From Homarus americanus (Eukaryota; Arthropoda; Malacostraca; Decapoda; Nephropidae), in assembly GCF_018991925.1 (NCBI RefSeq), contig NW_024722158.1, forward strand, positions 1,192,632-1,256,631: a DNA stretch of 64,000 bases. The letters are read 5' to 3'. Positions 54,101 to 64,000 of this stretch are shown here, one piece after another. The notes under the pieces are model-generated. The model did not search any database, was not told the origin of the DNA, and saw nothing but the letters and a program-made list of their open reading frames with translations. The position numbers were made by a program, and so were the translations under genes. The stretch's first letter is position 1. Each line of letters begins with the position of its first letter.

Positions 54101-57100
54101 ACCTTACCCTCGAGCTGTGAACACCACACTCCTCTGCTGCTACCTTACCCTCGGGCTGTGAACACCACCTCCCTCTTCACTTTACCTTACCCTCGGGCTG
54201 TGAACACCACACTCCCTCTGTTGCTGCTGCCTTACCCTCGGGCTGTGAACACCCCCTCCTGCTGCTGCCACCCTCGAGGCTGGGAACACCACACTCCTCT
54301 GCTGCTGCCTTACCCTCGGAGCAGTGAGACACCCACTCCCTCTGCTGCTGCCTTACCTCCGGGCTGAACACCACACTCTCTGCTGCTGCCTTACCTCCAG
54401 GCTGTGAACCACACTCCCTCTGCTGCTACCTTACCCTCAGGCTGTAGACACCACACTCCCTCTTGCTGCTGCCTACCCCTCAGCCTGTGAACACCCACCT
54501 CCTGCTTTACCTCTTACCTCGGAGCAGACACCACTCCCTCTGCTGCCTCTGCCACCCTCGGGCTGTGGACACACACTCTCTTCTGCCTTACCCTCAGGCT
54601 GTGAACACCACACTCCTCTGCTGCTGCCTTACCTCGGGGCTGTGAACACACACTCCCTCTGCTGCTTCTGCTCACCTCAGGCTGTGAACACCACACTCCC
54701 TGCTTGCTGCCACCTCGGGCAGTGGACACCACCTCCCTCTGCTGCTGCCTTACTTCCTCGGAGCAGTGAACACCACACTCCTCTGCTGCTACCTTACCCT
54801 CGGACTGAGCACCACATCCCTCTGCTGCTGCCCCTCAGGCTGTGAGACACTCCCTCTGCTGCTGCTACCTTACCCCTGGGCTGTGAACACCACACTCCTG
54901 CTGCTTCTGCCACCTCGGAGCTGTGAACACCACACTCCCTCTGCTGCTACCTTACCCTCGGAGCTGTGAACACCACACTCTCTTACAACTACCTTACCCT
55001 CGAGACTGTGGACACCCACCCCGCCTCCTCTGTGCCTTTCCCTCTGAGCTGTGAACCTCCTCCTCCCTCTGCTGCTGCTACCTTGCCTCCGAGGCTGTGA
55101 ACACACCACCTCCCTCTCTGCTGCTACCTTACCTCGGAGCTGTGAACACCACACCTCTGCTGCTACCTTCCTTGGAGCTGTGAACACCACACTCTCTCTG
55201 CTGCTACTGCCTCGGAGGTGGAGACACACACTCCCCTCTGCTGCTGCTCCCTTACCCTCGGGCTGTGAACACCCACACTCCCTCTGCTGCTACCTTACCC
55301 CTGGAGCTGTGAGGAACACTCCCTCTGCCTTCTGCCTCCTCGGGGCTGTGAACACCACATCCTCTGCTGCCTTACCTTACCTCGTGGCTGAACACCACTC
55401 CTCTGCTGCTACCTTACCTCGGGCTGTGAACACCACCTCCTGCTTGCCTTACTCGGGCTGTAGACACACACTCCTCTGTTGCTGCCTTACTCAGCTGTAG
55501 TTTCACACTCCCTCTTGCTTTACTACCGCTCACCTCGGGCAGGAACACCACCTCTCTGCTGCTGCTGCCTTCCCTCGGGCTGTGAACACCACACTCTCTG
55601 CTGCCTTACTCCTGGAGCTGACACCACCTCCCCTCTGCTGCTGCTGCCTTACCCCTGGAGCTGCCAGAATTCCCCTCCCTCTGCTGCTGCCCCTCGGAGC
55701 TGTGAACACCACACCTCCTCTGCTGCTCTGCCTACCTCAGAGCAGTGAACACACCTCCCTCTGCTGCTGCCCTTACCTCGAGGCTGTAGACACCACACTC
55801 CCTCTGTGCTGCCTTACCCTCGGGCTGTGAACACCACACCCTCTGTTGCTTCCTTACCCCTGGGCTGTGAACACCACCCTCTGCTGCTACTGCCCCTCGG
55901 CTGTGAACACCACTCCCTGCTTTGCCTTACTCTCCAGACAGACACCACACTCCCTCTGCTGCTTGCCTTACCTCGGGCTGTGAACACCACACACTCCTGC
56001 TGCTTGCTCCCCCCTCGGGCTGTTGAACACCACACTCCCTCTGCTGCTCAACTCCTCGGGCTGTGAACACCACACTCCCACTGCAACAGCTTCCTGCTTA
56101 CCCTCGGAGCAGTGAACACCACACTCCCTCTGCTGCTACTCGCCTCGGGCTGGCAGACACCTCTGTTGCTGCTTCTACCTCTGGGCTGTGAGACACCACA
56201 CTCCTCTGCACTTATACCTCGGAGCTGTGGACACGGCCACTCTCTGTTGCTACTCTCACCTCGGAGGTGGACACCACACTCTCTCTTGCTGCATCCACTC
56301 TGGACGCTGTCGGACGCCACGCTCTGTAGCAGCACACTCCTCGGGCTGTGGACGCCACTCCACTCTTAGCAGACCTTGCCTCGGTCTGTGGACGCCACAC
56401 TCCTTCTGCTGCTACTTACCCTGGACTGTGAGACACACTCCTTCAAGCAGCTACTTTTACCTCGGGCTGTGAACACCACACTCTGCTTGCCTTACCCACT
56501 CGGAGCTGTGAACACCACACTCCCTGCTGCTGCCTTGCCCTCGGAGCTGTGAGACACCACTACTCTTTGCTGCTACTCTTGCACTCGTGCTGTGAACACC
56601 ACACTCCCTCTGCTGCTACCACTGGACTGTGGACACCACTCCTCTGCTATACTTTTTCCCTGGAGCTGTGGACACCACGCACTCCTCTTACAGCTGCACC
56701 TTACCCTCGGGCTGTGAACACCACACTCCTGCCTGCCTTGCCACTCTGGCTGGCCAGACACACACACTCCCTCTGCTGCTCCTTTACCTTACCCTCAGGC
56801 TGTGAACACCACTCTCTGTTGCTGCTACTCCTCTGGGCTGCAGACACCACGCTCTGCTCATGCTGCCTTGCCAGGGCTGTGAACACCACACTCCCTCTGC
56901 TTGCTGCCTTACCCTGGAGCTGTGAACACCACACTCCCGCTGTTGACAACCTTACCCTCAGTGTGAACACCACTCCTGCAACAGCACCTTGCCTCGGGCT
57001 GTGAACACCACACTCCTCTGCTGCTACTCACTCGGGCTGTGATACACCACTCTCCTCTTGCTACCTTTAAGAGCTTACCCTCTGACTGTGGACACCATTT

Positions 57101-60100
57101 CACTCCTCTGCTGCTGCTGCTTACCCTCGGAGCACCTGTCAGACACCACCACTCCGTCTCTGCCACCCTCGGAGCTGTGAACACCACACTCCCTCTCTGC
57201 TGCCTTACTCCTCGGGCTGTGAACACCACACTCCACTCTTAACCAGCACCTGCCACCCTCGGGTGGCCAGACACCACACTCCCTCTGCTTTTGCTACTTC
57301 CCTCCTGAGCTGGAACACCACTCCTCTGCTGCTGCTCGGGCTGTGAACGCCACGCTCCTCGCTGCTACTGCTTTGCTACTTGAGCTGTGAACACTCCCTC
57401 TTGGCAGCCTTACCCTCGAGCTGTGAACACCACACTCCGCTGCTGCCACCCTCGGGCTGTGAACACCACCTCTGTAAGGCTACCACCCTCGGACTTGTGG
57501 ACGCCACATCACTCTCCTTCTGCGCCTTTCATGCCTCGAGCTGTGAACGCCACACTCCCTCTGCTGCTCACCTTACCCTCTGACTGTGAACACCACCACA
57601 CACTCCGCTCTTATCTGCTGCCTTACCTATCAGCTGTGAACACCACACTCCCTCTGCTGTTGCTTGCCTCTGGGCTGTGAACGACACTCTCTCTGCTGCT
57701 ATTTGCCTCGGAGCTGTGAGACACTACCTCTCTGCTGCTTTTACCCCTTGGGCGGTGAATACCGCACTCCTGCTGTTGTTGCTCCTCGGGTTGTGAGACA
57801 CCATGCCCCTTCTGCTGCTGCCTCGGGCTGTGAGATACCACTCTCTTGCTGTGCTGTTTGTTCGGACTGTGAGACACCACATCCTCTGCTGCTCTTCTGC
57901 CTTGTAGCTGTGAGACGCCACACTCCTCTTTGCTGCCTTGCCCTGAGCTGTGAACACTACACTTTCTCTGCTATTTGCATGCCTTACACTTTGGCTGTGG
58001 AACACTCCTCTGCTGCCTCGGGTTTTGGACCCACACTCCCTCTGCTGCTGCTACCTTGCCCTCAGGCTGTGAACACCACACTCCTCACCCAACAACCACT
58101 TGTACCATGGGCTGTGAGACACACACTCCCTCTGCTGCTACCTTGCAGCAGACATTGAACACCACACTCCTGCAGCAGCAGCAGCACCCCTCCGGACAGC
58201 CAGACACCGCACTCCACTCTTAACAGACACCTTACCCGCCCCGGGTGTGAGACACCGCACTCACTCTGCTGCTGCCTTACCCTCGGGCTGTGAGACACCA
58301 CACGCTCCATGTAACAACAGCCTGCAGCGGACTGTGGACGCCGCATCACTCTTAACAGCAACCTTGCCTCGGATATTGAACCACGCTCACTCAACAGCAG
58401 CTGTACCCTCCGGACTGTGAACGCCGCTCACTCTTATCTTATGCCACGGCCCGTTTATTGAGACACCACACTCCTTGCCACTCGGACTGTGAGACGCCAC
58501 ACTCCACTCTTAGCAACCTTGCACTCGGGCTGTGAGACACCACGCACTCACATAACAACTGCCTTACCCACTCCAGACTCAGCGGACGCCGCACTCATAA
58601 CAGCATAACTGCCTTGCCCTCCGGACTTAGCGGACACCGCTCCTCTTAACAGCGCAGCGCCTCGGGCTGTGGACACCACTCGCCTTCACCTTACCCTCCC
58701 GGACAGTGAGACGCCGCACTCATAACGCTGCAGCGCGTCGGACAATGAGACACCACACTCACTCTTAATAACTGCCTTACCCTCAGACTGTGAACACCAC
58801 ACTCCCTCTGCTGCTGCATACCACTCCGGGCTGTGAACGCCACTCCACTCTTAGCAACTGCATACCCTCAGACTGTGAACGCCGCATCACTCAACAACTG
58901 CACCAGTTACCCTCCAGACTGTGAACGCCACTCACTCTTAACCTCAGACAACAGACACCACTCCTCTTAACAACAACTACCTTACCCACTCGGGCTGTGA
59001 ACACCCACACTCCCTCTGCTGCATGCCCATCAGGGCTGTGAACGCCACACTCCCTCTTAACAGCACCTTACCTCGGGCTGTGGACACCACATCACTCTTA
59101 GCAGCAGCTACTTATGCCGCATCCGGACAGTGGACGCCGCATCGCCTTAACTGCCACCCTCAGACTGTGAACTCACACACTCACTCTGCCCAGCACCCAG
59201 CCCAGACTCAGCCAGACACCCACTCCTCTGCTGCCACCCTCGAGGCTGTGAGACGCCACTCCCACTCACTGCTGCTGCCTTACCCTCAGATAGCTGACGT
59301 GCCACTCCCCTCTGCTGCCACTCAGGCTGAACACCACACTCCCACTCAACAACTGCCTCAGGAACAGCCAGACACCACACACTCCTCACCAACGCTCCTT
59401 TCACCTTACCCTCCGAACAGCGGACGCCGCATCATAACAACACTCGAGACATTGACACCGCACTCCTCTTGGCAACATGCCTCCGGACTGTGAGACACCA
59501 CTCCGCAGCAGCAACACTCGGGCTGTAGACACACACTCAGCAGCTGTGCAGAACCCTTGCATCCGGACTGTGGTGCCATCGGACTGTGGACACCACACTC
59601 CGCATCTGCTGCAACGCCACTCCGGACAATGGACGCCACCACTCACTTAACGCTGCCTTACCCACTCGGACTTGGCGGAACTTGCTCTTAACCTTCTTTC
59701 ACCTTACCCATCAGACTGTGGTTACCATCCACACTCGCAACAACTCACCTTACCCATCGGATGAACACCACACTCATAACAGCAACTGCCTTGCCAGCGG
59801 ACGTTTCCACACTCCACTCAACACCTTGCCTCGGGCTGTGAGACACCACACTCCTCGCGCTGCCCACCTCGGGCTGTGGACGCGCTCGCTCACCCAGCAG
59901 CAACTGCCTTGCCCATCGGACGCGCACTCACTCTTAACAGCGCTTCTGCAGCGCGCCGGACTGTGGACGCCTTATTCACTCCTTACCTCGGGCTGAACAC
60001 CACTCCCTGCCCTTTCTGCCCACCCTCAGGCTGTGAACACCACGCCACTCCTTTCTGCCACCCTCGGGCTGTGAACACCACCTCCCTCTGCTGCAGACTG

Positions 60101-63100
60101 TGAACACCCACCCCTCGTGCTGCCTTGCCACTCAGACACCAGCCAGACACCACTCCCTCTGCTGCTACCTCAGGCTGTAGACACCACTCACTCGCAGCAG
60201 CATGCTGCACTGTGAAACGCACTCCACTCACCTTACCACCGGACTGTGAGACACCACGCCACTCAAACTGCAGCGCCAGGCTGTGGGCATTTTACTCCTG
60301 CACTCGGGCTGGCCAGACACCACACTCACTCGCAACAGCTGCACCTTGCCTGGGGCTGTGGGCACCGCATCCCGCCTAACAATAACTACCTTACCCTCGG
60401 ACATGCACTCTTAACAGCCTCTTACCCATCGGACTGTGAGACACCACACTCCCCTCTTAACAACTACCACCCTCGGACACCACTCCTCTTAACAACGCCT
60501 TACCACCGGACAGTGCCGCCGCTCCTGCTGCTGCTGCCTTACCCTCAGACTGTGAACACCACACTCACTCTGCTGCCTCCGGGCAGCCAGACACCACACT
60601 CCCTCTGCTGCTGCCACCCTCCCGGGCTATGAACACCACACTCCCCTCTTAACACTGCTACCTTACCCTCGGGCTGTGGTCACTCTGCACCCAGCTGCAC
60701 CCAACCCCACTTACACTCCGGGCTGTAGACACCACACTCCCACTCTGCTGCTTCTGCCCTCCCGGACTGTGAGACACCACACTCCCCTCTCTTCTTGCCG
60801 CCGGATGGACGCCGCATCACTCTTAACAACTGCCTTGCCTCGGACTGTGAGACACCACACTCCCTCTGCCAGCTGCCAGCCCGCCGGACAGACGGACACC
60901 ACGCGCCATCTTCGCTGCGTACCTCGAGATGTGGACACCACTGCCTCGGACTTGCCACACTCATAACTGCCTGCATCAGGGCTGAGACACCACTCCCTCT
61001 GCTGCTGCCCTCGAGGACTGTGAGACACCCGGCTCCACTCTTAACAGCCAACTGCAACATACCCTCCAGTTTCAGTGAGACGCGCTCCTCTTAACAACTG
61101 CATGCCCATCGGGCTGTGAACACCACACTCCCTCGCAACACCCTCCGGACTGTGGACACCACACTCCCTCTTCTGCCCACCTCAGACAATGGACGCCGCT
61201 CCCACCTTTCTGCCACCCTCAGACTGTGGACACCCACCTCCCTCCTGCTTCACCCACCCCTCAGGAGCTGTGAACGCCACGCCCTCTGCTGCTACCTTGC
61301 CCTCAGGGCTGTGAACACCACACTCACTCTTAACATGCTACCTTACCCTCAGACTGTGAACACACTCCCTCTGCCTGCATGCCACCTCGGGCTGTGAACA
61401 CACACTCCCACTCTGCACAACGCCCAGGCTGTGGGCACACACTCCTGCTGCCACCCTCGGGCTGTGAACACCACACTCCCTCTGCTGCTGCTTACCCTCG
61501 GGCTGTGAACACCACACTCCCACTCTGCTGCTGGGTGTGTTTTAACGCTGTGCCTCGGGCTGTGAGACTCCGCGCAACTCTTCTGCCCCTCGGGCTGTGG
61601 ACGCCTGCCACTCACTCGGACTGTGGTTCCACTCATCTTGCCTGGGCTGTAGACGCCACGCTCCCTCTTGAAATATGGTTATTGAACATCCGCTCAATGA
61701 GACGCCACTCCGGTCTGTGAGCAACTCTTCTTAGCATACCATGGGCTGTGGACGCCGCGCTCCTCTTAACAACACTTACCACTCGGTGTGAGACGCCACC
61801 TCCTCTGTATGCTGCTTGCACTCGGGCTGTGAACGCCGCACTCACTCTGCCTTTCACCGGGTGGGGGGCAGCCCCTCGGGCTGTGAACACCGCACTCCTA
61901 GCAGCGGCTGCGCCCTCCGGGCTGTGAACGCCGCACTCCTCTTCTGCATTGCTGCCCTCGGGCTGTGAGGACACCACTCACTCTTAACCTTGCCAGCTTG
62001 GACTGTGGACGCCACGCTTTAGCATGTGGGCTCCTGTAGCAACATGCCGCTCGGCTGTGGACGCCACACTCACCAACGCTGCCTTACCCTCGGACTGTGG
62101 ACACCACACTCACTCTGCTGCTGCTCACCTTGCCTCGGGCTGTGGGCGCCACCTCCTCTGCTGCTGCTTTGCCACTCGGGCTGTGGACGCCACGCTCATG
62201 TTTCTGCTGTTGCCATCGGGCTGTGAGACGCCACGTCACTCTTAACAGTATTTCTTGTATCCGGATGTGAGACGCGCTCCTCTTCAGCAACTTGCCTCAG
62301 GTTTTGTGGACACCAGTTCTTAGTAGTGCTTGCCGCTCGGGCTGTGTTCACCTCATCTCAGCAGCAACTTAACCTTGCCACTCGGACTGTGGACATCACT
62401 CCCTCTGCTTTGCCCTCGGGCTGTGGACGCCGCATCACTCTTTGCCTTGCATGGGGCTGTGGACGCCCACTCCCTCAGCAGCCTGCTGCCATCGGGCTGG
62501 AGACACCACGCACTTTCCATCTTAGACATTTTACCCTCGGAACAGTGAGACGCCACTCTAACTATGCTGCTACCTTACCCTCCGGGCTGTGAGACGCCAC
62601 TCTCACTCAACAGCACCTTGCCCTCGGGCTGTGGTCACACTCACTCTCAACAGCTGTTTACCCTCCAGCCTGTGAACACCACACTCCCTCTGCCTATACC
62701 CTCGGGCTGTGTACACCACACCTCCCTGCTGCCTGCCTTACCCTGGACTGTGAACACCACACTCCCTGCTGCTGCTGCCAGGGCTGTGAACACCACGTCA
62801 CTCTGCTGCTTGCCTTACCTCGGGCTGTAGACACCACCTCCTCTGCTTTTTGCCACCCTCAGGGCTGTGACACCTCCCTCTGCTGCTGCTACTGCCCTTG
62901 GGGCTGTGAACACCACTCTCTCTGTGCTTGCCCTCAGGCTGTGAACACCACACTCCCTCCGCTACGCTTGCCGCTGAGGCGTGAACACCACACTCCCTCT
63001 GCTGCTGTACCACTCGGGTGTGGCCACCACACTTATCTGAGCTACGCTTACCTCAGGTTTGTGGACACCGCTCATGCTGCTGCCTTGCCTCGGAGTGTGG

Positions 63101-64000
63101 GCACCACACTCCTCTTGCTGCGTGCCTTGACCCTCTGAGGATGTGGACACCACGCTCCTCTGCTGCTGCTGTATGCCTCCTGGCTGTGGACACCACACTC
63201 CTCTTACAGCAACTGCCTTGCCTTGGGCTGTGAGACCCCACACTCCTCCAGCAACAGCGCCTTGCAGACTGTGAACACCACGCGCTCACTCACAACAGCA
63301 GCCTGCCTTGCCTCCGGGCTGTGAGACACCACTCCGCTCTGCCTTGCAGCAGACGGACACCACACTCCATAACCAGCAGCACCTTGCCCTTCGGCTGTGG
63401 ACACCACACTCCCTCTGTATCTACCTTACCCTCCGGACTGTGAACACCACCTCCCTCTGCTGTACCTTGGACTGTGAGACACCACACTCCTCTGCTGCCT
63501 TACCCTCGGGCTGTGAACACCACACTCCCTCTGCTGCTATACCCAGCTTGGGCGTAGACACCACACTCCCCTCTGCTGCCTTGCCCTCGGGCTGTGGACA
63601 CCACACTCCCTCTGCTGCTACCTTACCCTCAGGTTGAACACCACTCCTGCTGCTGCTGCCCTTGGGCTGTGAACCCACACTCCCCTCGCTGCTGCCTTAC
63701 CTCCGGGCTGTGAGACACCACACTCCTCTCCTCTGCCTTACCCTCGGTGTGAGACACCACACTCCCGCTGCCTTACCCATCGGGCTGTGAACACCACACT
63801 CACTCTGTTGCTGCCTTACCCCTCAGGGCGCAGAGACACCACACTCCCTCTTCTGCTGCCTTACCTACCTCGGACTGTGGACACCACACTCCCTCTGTTG
63901 CCTGCCTTACCCTCGGGCTGTGGACACCACACTCCCTCTGTACCCTCAGGCTGTGAACACCACACTCCTCTGCTGCACTACCTTACCCTCAGGCTGTAGA
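48128..64000. repeat. 43-bp satellite array (at least 15.9 kb, runs off the window)
   Basis: Consensus unit CTGTGAACACCACACTCCCT plus CTGCTGCTACCTTACCCTCG plus GAG. Units from 48128 to about 48360 are nearly perfect. Beyond that they vary by loss of C or G from CCC/GG runs and by A/G and C/T changes. From about 54150 the GGGCTGTGAACACC and GGGCTGTGGACACC forms dominate. Between about 58300 and 61000 the CTCTTAACARCAACTGCC form with GACGCCGC is common. Near 63400-64000 units become regular again. A rough count is about 370 units. The many ORFs rich in Cys, His, Thr and Leu, on both strands, are by-products; none is supported as a gene. Confidence 0.97.

Noticed and set aside
48490..63999. Dozens of ORFs rich in Cys, His, Thr, Leu or Ser on both strands
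   Set aside because: All are shadows of the 43-bp satellite. The apparent Cys-His motifs (SCEHHT) come from the repeat and are not zinc fingers.

Overview
The window looks like repeat-rich nuclear DNA from an arthropod, most plausibly a decapod crustacean. This is inferred from large AT-rich introns with GT...AG splice sites, many classes of decayed transposon, kilobase-scale minisatellites and a short internal TTAGG-type run. The species cannot be read from the sequence, and no prokaryotic features are present.

Only two host genes are well supported. An intronless-ORF C2H2 zinc-finger protein lies at 2478-3653 (+): ten fingers and an acidic tail with SUMO-type motifs. Syntenin (SDCBP-like, two PDZ domains) lies on the minus strand as eight coding exons between 36282 and 19987. 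Every junction keeps frame and the predicted protein is 314 aa. Its introns hold a 52-bp minisatellite, several Tigger-like MITEs, hAT remnants and a LINE remnant. Its 5'UTR intron holds a 37-bp satellite of about 3.9 kb. A CRE (TGACGTCA) next to a splice donor at about 45.07-45.18 kb is either the syntenin 5' exon and promoter or the first exon of an unidentified membrane or secreted protein.

Layout: 1-0.75 kb, LINE reverse-transcriptase remnant (-). 0.8-4.6 kb, zinc-finger gene with a tandem repeat on each side. 5.4-6.5 kb, 33-bp minisatellite abutting a non-LTR element (-, ORF1 and endonuclease remnant, to about 8.5 kb). 8.5-12.05 kb, decayed, 5'-truncated Gypsy/Ty3 element (-) with integrase, RNase H, part of RT and a 3' LTR. 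12.3-17.3 kb, Tigger-like MITEs and a solo LTR. 17.6-36.3 kb, syntenin. 36.3-40.2 kb, 37-bp satellite. 40.3-41.1 kb, CR1-like LINE piece (+). 43.2-44.1 kb, MITE and a foldback element. 45.8-48.1 kb, LTRs in opposite orientation around a CR1-like LINE (-). 48.1-64.0 kb, a 43-bp satellite running off the window.

The most useful anomaly is the quality pattern in the two large satellites. Units are nearly perfect at array edges and full of homopolymer-type indels and transitions inside, which suggests an assembly or polishing artefact. I found no convincing new multi-gene system. The most unusual biological structures are the paired CCAAT hairpins repeated in the Gypsy LTR, the family of Tigger-like MITEs with transposase HTH remnants, and the foldback element with a telomere-like core.
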